Both the position numbers and the translations under genes were made by a program. Shown piece by piece: positions 11,335 to 22,460 of a stretch of 64,000 nt of DNA. The DNA lies in assembly GCF_017591425.1 (NCBI RefSeq), contig NW_024467106.1:21814501-21878500 (forward strand), read 5' to 3'. Positions within the stretch are counted from its first letter, which is position 1, and every line of letters begins with the position of its first letter. The DNA is from Ochotona curzoniae. Lineage: Eukaryota > Chordata > Mammalia > Lagomorpha > Ochotonidae. The notes below the pieces were generated by a model, which had not been told where the DNA came from, did not search any database, and saw only the letters and a list, made by a program, of their open reading frames with translations.

Positions 11335-11530
11335 TAAGTTATTTCATTGAACTATGAACTCACTATGGCTCTCTGAGGGAGGCAGCATGGCTCTTGGCTC
11401 TGACCATTCTGTAGTGAGGCATCTGACACTAGGAGAGGTTAAATGACTTGGCTAAAAGCACATAGCCGTCACAGGCAGACCTGGGGCAGCATTCAACATG
11501 TTTGACCCTATAGCCAACCCTCTTATTACT
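11335..11530 (+). mobile_element. MIR element
   Basis: It contains 'gagaggttaaatgacttggc', 'aaaagcacatagc' and 'caggcagacctgg' in MIR order. Confidence 0.6.
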
Positions 11531-11559
11531 CATCCATCCAGTTGACATGTTTACTTAAG

Positions 11560-12060
11560 AGAGTTGTCTCAGGACTGGCTGTGAAAATGCCAAGATAACT
11601 AAGATGAGAGCTCATCCTTGAGTAGCCCAGTGGAGGCAGTTGGGAGGTAGATTTATAAGACATTCATAGCAAACCAAGTGCTCTATGTTGGGAGGAGAGA
11701 GGACAAGGCAACTATCTCTGTTTGGGAGAGTTGGGGAAATCATCTCAGGAAGGTACATGTTGGAGTAGGTGTTTTCAGAGAACAGCATGGACAAGTCAAG
11801 GGGCACAGGAACTTGATCTATTCCACATGTCCATGTGGCTGTAGACAAGGGTGTTTGCTAGGGAGTGGAGGGAGATGGAGCTGAACAGTCAACAATAAAG
11901 GCTGTACCTTCTGGGAGGAGTTGAGGCTTGATTCAGCAAGTGATGGGCCACTGAGTAGTCAGTGTGGATGTTCCAGATTTTCTTGTTTGGTGAATGGTGT
12001 GTTGGTTGCTGTTTGATACACAGTCACCTACAAAGTCCAATTGTCTCATCCTCCTTGCAC
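11560..12060. repeat. Unclassified ancient interspersed repeat
   Basis: Phrases such as GGGGAAATCATCTCAGGAAGG and GAGAACAGCATGGACAAG recall an old dispersed mammalian repeat like the one at 8.74 kb. The family is not identified. Confidence 0.3.
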
Positions 12061-12958
12061 ATGCCTGTCTTGACCCAGTTATCCCAGAACATTGCTCAAT
12101 CTCAGAACAGCCTCTTTAAGAAGAGAGAGAGAGAGGAGTGGGGAGGAAGACAGGAGAGGCTTGAGCAATCCAAGAGGCCCAGCTTGGCCCTGGCCATAGC
12201 CCACGTGGGTTTCACATCTTGAGGGTGATGCTGGCCACCATCACTGGGTAGAGGAGAGTGCAGCTCTCGTCTGCATGAGGAAATTCATGACCTCAGGAAA
12301 GGGTTGGGAGGGGATCCGATGACTGATGGTTGCCAAGATGGAGATGGTCTCAGAAGATTTTCCTGCTCTTGAGCTTCACAATTCCTGAATTTCCTTGTAC
12401 CCCCTTGATGCCAAAGACTGGGGAGGGAGGCTTGTCCACCTGTTTGAGTCAAAAAGACTTAGTTTATAGTTAGCTACAATTACTGAAACCACAAATAGAA
12501 CATGTACTCTCTGGCATTTGAAGTTCTCATTAGGATTTTATAAGTTTATATTTCATCATCCAAACTGGAACCCTGGGGAGTATCAAGCTGAACCCTGGAC
12601 ATCAGCTGGACACTGCAACTGTTCTAGACACATTGTGATGTAGGACTACCCGAGGTATTTCCCGGGCTTTGTGAGGCACTGACCAGGGCCTGGAAGCAGA
12701 GCTCTCTGGCTTTGTTTGCAATGAGGAGACACATGAGACTCTGCATGGGTAACTGTGTCATGCTGGGATGCTGCCAGGGACTAGCCGAGACTCGGCGAGG
12801 CCAGGAGTTCTTGCCCATATTCATGGCCCAGCTTTTTAGGAGCTGTGTTGTTAGAGGCAAAGTGGATTGGGAGCCAGAAAGGAGGTCACCCTTTGAGGGC
12901 AGAGCCAGGAAGAATGCAGCTCTTGCCTTCAGTGCTTGCAGCTCCATTGCCACATTCA
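12061..12958. other. Intergenic single-copy DNA
   Basis: No gene is recognised. Overlapping opposite-strand frames at 12624-12981 have no known domain. Confidence 0.45.
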
Positions 12959-13062
12959 AGCCTGACATTATCCCGAATTAGAGATAATGTTGTGCAGGTG
13001 AGGAAAACAAGATTCGGAGAGAAGGAGTAATTCATACAAGGTCACAGAGGTGACACTCTTCC
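12959..13062 (+). mobile_element. MIR fragment
   Basis: GTGAGGAAAACAAGATTCGG followed by TACAAGGTCACAGAGGTG is the MIR core. Confidence 0.55.
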
Positions 13063-14396
13063 CAAATCACCAGGACCAGCAGCCATTCCCCCTCCCATGT
13101 TGATGAACAGCAATTTTGATATAAAGCAATGGAAGTTTGTGCATGTCTTCTTTTCACGTTACCTATATATTTCATAACATGGGTCTGCCTAGAGTTACTT
13201 CATCCCAGATTGCTTGTCCAGGTGGCTGCAGAATCTTGCCAAGTTTTCTCTAGAACAGTGAGAACCCTGTTAGGCCCTTGCCTCTCCTCTCTGCCCTTCT
13301 CTACTGAGTAAAGCCTAACGCAAAGCATGGACAACAGTCCTGCTGCATGGGACCACTTGGGAGCATGTTAGCAAGGAACCTGAGCCTACCCTGAGCTAGC
13401 TGAAGCAGATTCTATGTTTACCAAGACCACATATGAAAACAATATTGAAATATCGCTTTAGATGGCCATGATTATTGAACCCCAAAGCCCTAGCATCTCA
13501 TAAAATCAGTTTCATATGATAAATATTTGAAGGTGATGGTATGTGGTACAAGATACTATTAAAACACCATGGAGCATTCCTCTGCTCATAGTGCTGTGAA
13601 TAATTAGTTGAATATCAGTTAGATTAGTAAATTGTTATATTGGCCAAGATTGAAACAGGTTAGGGTTAGGGTTAGAGTTGAGTTCAGCTTTATTGGGAAT
13701 GAGTTGTGATGAATGAGTAGTGTCTATCATGAGCCCAGGAAGTTAGAGTGGCCATATGATGCTGCATTTGCTGTTTCTGCATTAGGCTCTCCCTACTTTC
13801 CCCACTCTCATTCTCATTTCTATCTCTTGGCTCATTTCCCAGTTAGCTCTGGCACTTCCTAGTAACTCTTGCTACTAGAGCTGGATGAATCTGCACCTGA
13901 CAGTCTGGGATGAGGACTGAATCCAGCACCTGTTCACAGTCTTGTTGACACTGACACATGGTTTTGGGCATCTACCAACCCACAGCCTCAGCATTATTTT
14001 TTAGGAAAAAGAGTATAAACCTAGCCCTGAAGTGGACTCCCCTGCTCTATGGGATCCACTTTTCTCCATATAGAGGCTGGGGGAATCATGCTCTTATTTC
14101 TAGAGGATCTAAAACCCCTCACAAGTTCTGGAAGCTTGTTTAAGTCATAGGAGCATTGCTGTAAGTGCAAATTTTGCACGAAGCATACTGATCAAAGTTA
14201 TGTCATAAAGCTAGTTAACCTCACTCTAAATCCATCCTTCACATCCCAGAGAACTAAAGAGCAGTGAGCACAGTGACTGGTTGGTATGAAACCTAATGAC
14301 CTCAGATTTCATTAGGAAGGGCGCCTGAGGTCAAGCCAGGTGACTTCTTCGGTATGTATCAGGATTCAAAACCTTTACTGTATAGAAATTCACTAC
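13063..14396. other. Intergenic single-copy DNA
   Basis: No gene is seen. A short telomere-like run (two and a half TTAGGG units) sits near 13658-13673. Confidence 0.5.
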
Positions 14397-14712
14397 AGGG
14401 CCTGATGCAAAACCTCAGCTGCTTAATCCTCCACCTCTAGGCACATACGCGTTCATGTTCCAGTTGCTCCACTTTCCCATCCAGCTCCCTATTTGTGGCC
14501 TGGGAAAGCAATAAAAGATGGTCCAAAGCCTTGGGACCCTGCATCCATGTGAGAGACCAGGAAGTAGCTCCCGGCTCCTGGCTTTGGGTTGACTCAACTC
14601 TGGCCATTGTGGCCACTTGGGGAGTGAACTAGTGAGTAGGAGATCTTTTTCACTGCCTCTTTCTTTATATATATGCCTTCCCAGTAAATATAAATAAATT
14701 TTTAAAAAGGAA
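14397..14712 (+). mobile_element. CSINE, full length, + strand
   Basis: GGGCCTGATGCAAAACCTC head, TTCCCATCCAGCTCCCTATT middle and an AAATATAAATAAATTTTT tail. Confidence 0.9.
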
Positions 14713-14789
14713 AAAAGTTCACCACACTCTATGCACTGCTTAGAATGACATCCAATTCTTCTTCCTGAAGACTCTTCATATACACTTAA

Positions 14790-15110
14790 GGGGCTGCCAT
14801 AGTGGCACAGCAGGTTGAATAGCCGCTTGTGACTGTGACATCCCATTTTGGAGTGCTGGCTTAACTCCTGGTTTCTCTGGTTCCAATCCAGTTTCGCACT
14901 TACCCAGTACTGCAGGAATTGACCATTGGTCTCTTCCATCCATCTAGGACACCTTGATGAACAACTGAGCTCCTGGCTTTAACTGGGGCTGCCCTGGCCA
15001 TGTGTCCACTGGGAAAGTGAACCCACATATTGAACATCTCTCCCATTCTCTCCCATCTCTCTTTCTCTCTCTTCTCTGACACTTTGCCTTTCAAATAAAT
15101 AAGGCTTTAA
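14790..15110 (+). mobile_element. CSINE, older subfamily, + strand
   Basis: GGGGCTGCCATAGTGGCAC head and CATCCCATTTTGGAGTGC middle. The tail CTTTCAAATAAATAAGGCTTT is complete. It is followed at once by a reversed tail fragment. Confidence 0.85.
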
Positions 15111-15158
15111 ATATTTATTTTATTTATTTTGAAGGCAGAGTGATAGAGAAGAAAGTCA
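15111..15158 (-). mobile_element. CSINE 3'-end fragment, - strand
   Basis: Only the reversed tail (ATTTATTTTGAAGGCAGAG) remains before the tandem-repeat block begins. Confidence 0.6.
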
Positions 15159-16980
15159 GACCCAGTTCTCATGCATACCACTGGATGCTGCAGCATAGTT
15201 GGAGCAACCACCAATAACCCCCACCAGACCCTCCCCAGTTCCCATTTTTGTGCACACCAGCCTGTGCTGCAGCCTAGTCTGGCCCAGTTTGCATCCCATC
15301 TGGCTCTCATACACACCGATAGGTGCTGCAACTTAGCTCAGCAGACCCAACCCCAGACCCTGCCCTCCCATATGTCATTACCTTGTCCAGCCCGGCCACC
15401 CACCCAGCCCTAGTTCTCATGCTCACTAGAGATAGGTACAGCCTATCAGAGGAGTGCCCGCTGTTCCCCCAACCAATCATACTCCCAGCACCAGATCTTG
15501 TACCTGCTAGGGTTCTGCAGTCCAGTCTGACACAACTCATACCCAGTCCCGGCACTTGCCAACTGGTATTGCAGCCTAGCCCAGCTGGCTCAAACCCATT
15601 CTGGCTCTTGTGTGCACCAATGCATGTGGCAGTTAACCCAGCTGGCTCAGCCCCAGACCAGCCTGTCCTAAATACCAGCTGTTATGCTCAACAATGAAAG
15701 CAGCATCCTAGCAACAAAATCTGTGTAGTTTTCCTGCAAGGCCTACGCCCAGCCCCAGGATTTGTGCATGCAAGCAGGTGCCATTTGCCCAGTCTGAGAT
15801 GGTTCACTCCAGTCTCAGCAATCACCAGCAGGTGCAACAGCCCTGCTCAGAGTGGCCCACCTCCAGACTGACATGACTGGCCCCTAATCCTGGCATTCAC
15901 TGGCAGGTACTATGGCCAACCTTGACTGGCCTGCATCCATTCCAGCTCTCACCAATGAGTGTTACAGACTCTCTCACCCTGGCTCATCGACAGACCCAGC
16001 ACTCATGTGATCTGGCAGGTGCTGCAATCTAGCCCATCTTATCCCACACGCATTCTGGCTCTTGAGAGCACCAGTAGGTGCTGGAGCTTAGCATAGTCTG
16101 GCCTGCCCCCAGACCCAGCCCGTATACATGTCAATGGGTGCTGTAGCCTTGTCCAGCCTGATCCACCCCCATCCCTGGATCTCACAATCACCACTGAGAG
16201 TTGCAGCATAGCAGGGCAATCCCCAGAGTTCTCCTACTAGGCCTGTACCCAGCCCTGAGTCTTGTGCATGTGGCAGGTGCTTTGACCAAGCCTGGTATAG
16301 CTCATTTGCAGTGTCAGCTCTTGCTGGCAGGTGTTGCAGCCTGGCCTTGCCGGGGAATACCATACCCTGTCCTGGCTCTTTTGCATGACAGTGGGTGCCG
16401 CAGTCTAAACCAACAGAGTCTGTCACCGGACCCACATAAATGCTGATAAGTGCTACACCTGTCTTGGCCTGCCCCCAACCCTGGCTCCTGTAGGGGAATT
16501 CCCCAAGTTCCCCTACCAGGTCTGCTCCCAGTCCCAGATATCACACATGCCAATGGGTGCTGCAGCCCTGCTTGGTATGTCTTCCCTCAGTTCCAGCCTT
16601 TGCACGTGCCAATGTGTGTTGCAGCCTGGCCACACCTGGTCTTCTGCCAGATCCAGCCCCCACACATGTCAGGTATATTCCTGCCAGGTGAGTTCTGGGG
16701 TCCAGCCTCATTTGGCATCAATGCCCCCAGCTTTCTGTATAAACTGGTAGATGCTGCAATCCCATAAAAGTGACTTCACAAGTACCCTACAGAATCTGCT
16801 CCCAGATCTGGTTCTCTTGCATTCTGGTGGTGCAGTCTGATGTGGCGGATATTAGGATGGCCTAGACCAGTCAGACATGTTCCCTAGCCCCAGCTTTTAT
16901 ATGTACCCTTGGGCAGTGGGCAAAGCTATTCAGTGCAGCCTAGGCCTTCCACATGGGTGGGTGCCTTGACCTGATCCAGA
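15159..16980. repeat. Degenerate tandem-repeat block A (period about 60-80 bp)
   Basis: Roughly 25-30 diverged units recur, each built of 'ctc(at)gcacaccagt', 'gggtgctgcagcc', 'tagcccagcctgg' and 'ccccagacccagc' modules. Good examples of the GGTGCTGC core are near 15186, 15262, 15322, 16018, 16078, 16138, 16330 and 16394. Spacing varies from about 52 to 80 bp and identity between units is low, so the array is old or gene-conversion-free. The same modules recur at 22.46-23.66 kb and, inverted, at 37.25-38.16 kb. It may be the internal repeat of a lagomorph retroelement. Open frames through it are by-products of the repeat. Confidence 0.75.
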
Positions 16981-17232
16981 CATGCCCTCCAGTTCCCACC
17001 CCCCAACCCCCCCAAACCCCCGCTCTAAAGCAGTCTCTGTTTCCTCCCCTACCTGCAACAGCAGCCCCAGTCTGTGGAATACTCCAGACAACCTGACTCC
17101 CCTATCAGACATGCCCTCAGCTGCTCTCACTCCAATATCTCCCCAGACCTTCTTCCCTGGGCAATCTACAGCTCCCCCTCCCTGGGGGCCAGAGTTTCAC
17201 ACATTCCCCACATATCAAAAAAAAAAAAAGCA
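16981..17232 (+). repeat. C-rich segment and A-run flanking block A
   Basis: A C-rich run (CCCCCCAACCCCCCC) at about 16998-17020 is followed by a pyrimidine-rich stretch and a 13-A run at 17218-17230. This could be the 3' end of a retroposed unit containing block A. No target duplication was found. Confidence 0.35.
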
Positions 17233-17369
17233 ACTATGCAGGCATACTGGTATAATTAAAACAAATTTGTCATTAACTAGGCCCAGAATGTCCTGCAGCT
17301 ACTGGCTGATTTTCTCTCAGCGGTGTAACACTTGCCTACATACAAGGCCCCCTAGGCATTTGTCTATAG

Positions 17370-17545
17370 CCAGGGGTCCTGCTGTCTTTACAATAATGAG
17401 AGGTACTGTTATCAGTGTTCTACCCTGAACACGAGGCCAGTAAAGCACAGAGAAGCTAACTGACTAGTCTAAGATAACACAGCCAGGAAGTGGCGTTCTG
17501 ATGCTAGAGCTCTTACTACCACGTCTCACAATGCCAGGTGGAAGC
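17370..17545 (+). mobile_element. MIR element
   Basis: 'agcacagagaagctaactgac', 'aagataacacagccaggaag' and 'agagctcttactacca' occur in MIR order. Confidence 0.7.
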
Positions 17546-17559
17546 CACTTTATTGTTGC

Positions 17560-17640
17560 TGACTACTGGATATTTCATTCCTAATCTGCAACATGGGGAT
17601 AATAATACCGTCTAGAGTTGTATTTAGGAAGCAATGAAAA
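17560..17640 (+). mobile_element. MIRb/MIR3-like fragment
   Basis: CTGCAACATGGGGATAATAA is close to the typical MIR phrase 'ctgtaaaatggggataataa'. Confidence 0.45.
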
Positions 17641-17659
17641 AAAGAACTTTTAAAGTATA

Positions 17660-17902
17660 CAGAGAGTAGGTATTTGGCCTAGAAGTTAGAACATCTGTGT
17701 CACACTGGGGGACTGGTTTGACTCCAGCTTCCTACCAGTGCAGACACTTGGAGGCAGCGGGGATAACTCAAATAATCAGGTTCTGCCACCCTATGGGGAA
17801 ACTGTATTGTTTTTCCAGTTCTTGGCTTGGGGAAGACAATTGGCACATCAGACTGCTCGCTCTCCTTCTTCTCTTTTCTCAAATTAAAAAAAAAACAAAC
17901 AT
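17660..17902 (+). mobile_element. CSINE, diverged copy, + strand
   Basis: TATTTGGCCTAGAAGTTAG head and a TTTTCTCAAATTAAAAAAAAA tail. The central palindrome is lost. Confidence 0.6.
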
Positions 17903-17954
17903 ATAAACAGCTAGTACTTATGATGTGAGTAATCAACATTAGAAGGTGTTCCAA

Positions 17955-18258
17955 AGGCAGGCATTGATGTGGCAGTTAAGACTCTGCTTGGGACACCTGA
18001 CTCCCAGTGGAGTGCATCCGAGTCCAGCTTTCAGCCAATGCCCTCCCCAGGAGGCAACAGATGATGACTCAAATACAGGAGTCCATACTGCCCATCTAGG
18101 AGACCCACACTGAATTCTGGGATCTTGACTTTGGCCTGGCCTAGCCCTGACTTTTTTGTGTATTAAAGGAGTGAGCCAGTAAGTGGAAAATCATTCTCTG
18201 TCTGTTCCTGTCTCTGTCTCTCTTCAACTTTCAAATAAAAATAATTGACTTTTGAAAT
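17955..18258 (+). mobile_element. CSINE, old copy, + strand
   Basis: GCATTGATGTGGCAGTTAAG head, GGAGGCAACAGATGATGACTC middle and CTTTCAAATAAAAATAATTG tail. Confidence 0.75.
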
Positions 18259-19660
18259 TGCTCCATGTTTATGTCATTCAGTAAAATAAATATTAAAATA
18301 GCAGTGACAGACTTGAGTCTGGAGGCTCGGACCCCCTGAAGGGAGTTAGCACAACAATATCACCTTGGGGACCAGCATGGAAAGGGGCTCTTCCATTCTA
18401 TGATGGAGTAGCAGATGAAAGCAAGGTGTCATCCCCTGCTGTTCTGAAGGGGAACATGGAGAAAGTCAGCCTGAGGGTTTCTCTTCTTGGGGAAAAGACT
18501 GGCTATTTGGTGGAACTTTCAGTTGGTTGAGTTACATAAGTGCCAAACGTAGAGCCCAAAGCAGCAGTGGCAACTTGAGCCATCTTCTACAGATTCTTCA
18601 AAGCCTTTTCTGCAGGCTCTACCATACCATTCAGAGGACCCAGTGCAAAGTGGAAAGTGAGACCCTTGTTCAAAAATAATCATTAAGCATCACCAGGTCA
18701 TCATATCAAAGAATCGAACCAACGTGGAGATCTTCGATGTTTCAAGCTATGCCATGCCTCCCAGGTTTCAGGGCCTCAAAGCTCGCCCCGTCATTTCTAT
18801 AAACATAGTCACTCTCAGCTTTCGCTGATTCCTCAGTCACACCTTGCCCCTCTTGCCCACTTTTTCCTGTCACAACTTAATCCAGTGCCGCCATCTCTCT
18901 ATCTTAAAAAATTCATATTCTTTTTGTGCAAAGGAGCTCCAACACTTGGCCTTTGCATCTTTGTAACTCTGGCATCCCAAGCTGCATGTACTGTTTTGGG
19001 CACTACTCCCCCTGTCAGTTCTCAGTCAGACCTGTGAATGAGTGGATGCTCAGGAGCCAAAAAGTTTTGGGATGCCCGAGTTGCAGTTTGCTTTCCCCAC
19101 CAGAGAGGCTTCCCCATTGGTTCTTTCTGAATTACCTGTTAACACCCTTAAGTGAGGCAGATATTACCTTATTTTCAAATTTAACAATCCAGTCTCATAG
19201 GTTGAATATGTACTTATTTTAACAAAATAATGAGTTTTCTTCCCAACATCTTAGACCTTTATGGTACCCAAAGAACTTTCCTCTTCAGCCTGCTTGTATT
19301 GCAAAGATTATTACACCAGTTCAGGCTTTCTGCTTGGTTTTGACTGAACAATCTGGGACTTTTCTAAATAGTTCTTCTCTGAGTCCCTCATTTTTTCCGT
19401 AACAGAAGAGAGAATTGGAGTTTAGTCGTCCGAGCACACTTGGGCAGGCTGGTGAGCAAGGACAGTGAGCCTGCTTCGGAGGGACCATTTCTGAGCAGGC
19501 TGGAAGCACACACAGAGACCTTGAAAGGCCCATCGGTGATGGTTTTGACCAGTTCACATCTCTGATCACTGTTCTGCCACACCTGCTCATCTCCATGCTT
19601 GAAGAGCAGGTGAAGAACCTAGGCGTTTTCTGCCTTTTGTGATTCTGCCTTCATGGCTTG
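18259..19660. other. Intergenic DNA, no gene seen
   Basis: A weak resemblance to old repeats is seen around 18640-18720 and an L2-like phrase (TTGGCCTTTGCATCTTTG) around 18950. Neither is strong enough to annotate. The rest is unrecognised. Confidence 0.4.
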
Positions 19661-19668
19661 GCTAGGGG

Positions 19669-20107
19669 CTGTGTGAACCTCAGGCCTGATAGTCTACGTG
19701 ACACCTGGCAGGTCACGTAGGCAGACCACTCCTCAGGAAGGAGGTACCTGGTACTTGATAAGATTCACTGCCCAATAGCTCATCGATTTGTACTTTTTGA
19801 AAGTTGCTTGTTTCAAACCCACCAATAGAAGCCTGCTAAATCATGACTGTATAATTAATAGCCTAAAATGTATAAGAACTGGGGGGCTTGGGCTCTCGCG
19901 GGCTCTTCCCTCGCTCTTCTGGCTCATGCTTCTTTTGTCCTCCTTTGGATCCTTGCAGCCTCGCTGCGGCTGCCCCTCCCCGCCCAGCCATGCTGGGCTG
20001 GGGGAGGTCGCTGGGTTACCTAGGCTAACCTGAATAAACCACCTTTTTGCCTTAGCACCGACTTCAGACTTGATGATTATCTGGGGATTTCAAAAACCGG
20101 CATAACA
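19669..20107 (+). mobile_element. Solo LTR of an endogenous retrovirus (ERV1-like)
   Basis: It ends in GGCATAACA at 20107, a typical LTR terminus. A TATA-like TATAAG lies at 19871 with a GC-rich stretch just after it, and the AATAAA signal is at 20033-20038. The order U3 promoter, R with poly(A) signal and short U5 ending in CA is clear. No gag, pol or env sequence, primer-binding site or second LTR is seen, so it is a solo LTR left by recombination. The exact left end (a TG near 19669) and the target duplication are uncertain. It could act as a promoter or poly(A) site. Confidence 0.75.
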
Positions 20108-20239
20108 CAGGGAGTGTCACTAGGGTCTAACACCAGCTGAAGAGTCCATGGGCCCATGGTATTAACCCACCACCCTCAAGTCGGACCCTTGCATCGGTCC
20201 TGCCCAGCTTGTTGAAGGTGTTTGCCTCTTCTCACACTC
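20108..20239. other. Short unrecognised spacer
   Basis: Nothing identified between the LTR and the following L2 fragment. Confidence 0.4.
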
Positions 20240-20792
20240 CAAACACATCCCCAAGTCCCACCAGTTGTCTTGTCTTTTCATTTATTTCTCTTCTGCTGCT
20301 ACTGCTCTGATTCGCCTCCATCTCCTTCAAAACATCTCCACTTGTTTCCACTCTTTTTCTATCTTTTAAGACAATACTTCCTTCTCTCTGCCTATACACA
20401 CTCTGAATGTCTCTCATCCTGGCCTTGCCCTTGTCATCAAATCTCTCCCTAACTCTACAGCCAAACATAATGAGAAAAATATTCCCCATGCTTTGTCTCC
20501 ACTTCCTCACCTCCCACGCATCCTCAGCCCACAGCACTATCTGGCTTCCTTCTGGCCTCCCTACTGAAACTGCTTTGACAAAGCTGCCTTTTTCCCAAGC
20601 CAGTGGGTGGATTTTCTGTCCTTATCTTACTTGACCTCTCCATGACAGTCTCATCTCACTCAACCCCTTCAGGAAATGTACTTGCCTGGCTTTCCACATC
20701 TTTCTCTCAAGTTGCTCTTCCTCCTCCTTCTCATACTTCTTGGGACCTCACATGTTCTCAGGGGTGCACTTGACCGTGAGCTTTTTGAGAAG
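20240..20792 (+). mobile_element. L2 LINE fragment, + strand
   Basis: GTCTCCACTTCCTCACCTCCC, ACTGAAACTGCTTTGACAAAG and TGTCCTTATCTTACTTGACC appear in the order of the L2 reverse-transcriptase region, upstream of the 'DxVDH' part. L2 is an ancient CR1-like LINE. The frame is broken and non-functional. Confidence 0.65.
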
Positions 20793-21398
20793 GTCCAACC
20801 TCAGGCCTGAGGGGAATAGAGAGAAAACCACCACTGCTTAGAGTAGTAGCCTAAACATGGGCATTCAGCTGACCTGAATTAAACTAAATTCAGGAATGGT
20901 TAAACAAGAGCTCAGCAAATCCAGCACAGAGCGGCCTGTGGAGCTAAGGCTTACGTGTAAAAGTGTTAGAAACAATTTGGCCTTGTATCAATTCTTCAAA
21001 CTCTTTCCCAAGCACCCAGAATACTTCCTGCCAGGGGGAGAAGTTCAGAAAACAATGATACACACAGCCCCATGCCTCAGATGCTCTGTGACATTAAACA
21101 AATCAAAACAATCCCAACCTCACAGCTTGAGGACCAGGGGCGGAGAATGGTTGATTTATGGTCTCACCCCCTTGCCTTTGAGACCATCTCTGAAACAATT
21201 CTCTCTCGTGTCTACAGTATTCAATATTTTACAGTCTACTGATTCATCCCCGTCAATAAACAAATATACTGTTCCTCTTCCCTTCTCTGAAAAAAAAAAA
21301 AAAAAGCCTCCTATTCCCTCCCCTTCTTCCTCCAGAGTCACAGCTCCTGGAAAAACTCACCTGTGCCTTCCATCTCTCTTTCTATTCTATTTCTCTTT
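20793..21398. other. Intergenic single-copy DNA
   Basis: No gene is recognised. An A-run lies at 21291-21305. A 168-codon frame at 20896-21402 has no domain. Confidence 0.4.
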
Positions 21399-21668
21399 TT
21401 AAATATTTATTTATTTTTATTTGAAAAGTAAAGTTAACAGAGGGAGAAGGAGGAACAGACACAGAGGGCTTTCATTCACTGGTTTACTCCCCAAGGAAGC
21501 CAAGAGCCAGGAGCTTCTTCCAGGTCTCTCACATGTGTGCAAGTGCCGAAGCATTTGGGCCATCTGTTGGTGCTTTCCAAGGCACATTAGCAGGAAGCTG
21601 AACCCTAAGTGGAGCAATCAGGACATGAATCAGCACACAAGATGTTGGCAACACAGGTGGAGTCTTTT
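21399..21668 (-). mobile_element. CSINE, head missing, - strand
   Basis: Reversed tail TAAATATTTATTTATTTTTA, then CACTGGTTTACTCCCCAAGG and GGAGCTTCTTCCAGGTCTC. The expected ATATGGG block is decayed. Confidence 0.8.
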
Positions 21669-21857
21669 TTCCAATGATACAGTTCCATAGGCTCTGGAAT
21701 TTCCCTTTCCCCCTCTCCAAATCCCCCTCCCCACTGAAATAAGTCAATCCCCAAAGGACAAATACCAAATGTTCACTCTGATATAAGGCAACCTTTATGC
21801 AAAATACAAGATCAATAGCCCTTTCAACACTGTTTTTGGCACATCTCATGGCTTTTT

Positions 21858-22460
21858 AATTTTTTAATTTTTGATGATGTGTACATTGTTTCCACCTCCC
21901 CCCCCTCCTTCTTCCTCCTATATCTGGAGGAAGGAGGAAATTAGGGGAGAAGCCACACCCAGCCTCCCTGCCACCCCAGTACTTGTGGATGGGAAACAGC
22001 TACTGGATGCCATCCCAGGGTCCCCGATGTGGGGCCTGCTCCAAGGATTCTGCTTGAATGATTATGATAGTTCTGAGCTGTCAATCTCGCCAGTCCAAGG
22101 ATGAGGAGATACTTTCAAGGTCCATCTTATGACACAGTTCACCCAAGGGTCTCCGTTCACCCAGATATTTGCTGGCAATATTTGGTGGGATAGTTGAGCA
22201 GCTTGTTCTGTTCTCCTTCCTCTGCTAAGATACCAGATGTCCTCTGCAGGTCCCAGTGGACTGCCATATCCTCCATGTCATCTGAGCATGCCATCCACTG
22301 CTATGTTTTAGCCACTTAGGAGGTCCAGTTGTGACACATGCACTCCATGGTCAGACCATAGGTCCCATGATTCTCCCCATGGTTGGAACTCCCCATGATT
22401 GGAGTCCAGTAGTTCAGTTGGGAGGATCCTCAAATAACCCTTGTCTGAGGCAATCCCATA
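21858..22460 (-). mobile_element. Possible 3' end of a lagomorph L1-like element
   Basis: On the minus strand, a polypurine run (GGAGGGGGGGGAGGTGG, about 21893-21909) is followed by ACAATGTACACATCATC and an A-rich end at about 21858-21875. A G-rich polypurine tract just before the A-rich end is a general feature of mammalian L1 3' UTRs. The segment to the right leads straight into tandem-repeat block B. No L1 reading frame is seen, so the call is tentative. Confidence 0.35.

Noticed and set aside
13658..13673. Interstitial telomere repeat
   Set aside because: Only about two and a half TTAGGG units; too short to mean a fusion or telomere insertion.
15159..16980. CRISPR-like array
   Set aside because: The units are diverged, spacing is uneven, and there are no unique spacers or cas genes. 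The host is a mammal.
19669..20107. A full provirus
   Set aside because: Only one LTR is visible. The flanking DNA has no gag, pol or env sequence and no second LTR within the window.
20896..21402. 168-codon plus-strand frame
   Set aside because: It contains a poly-Lys run from a genomic A tract and ends next to a CSINE; not gene-like.
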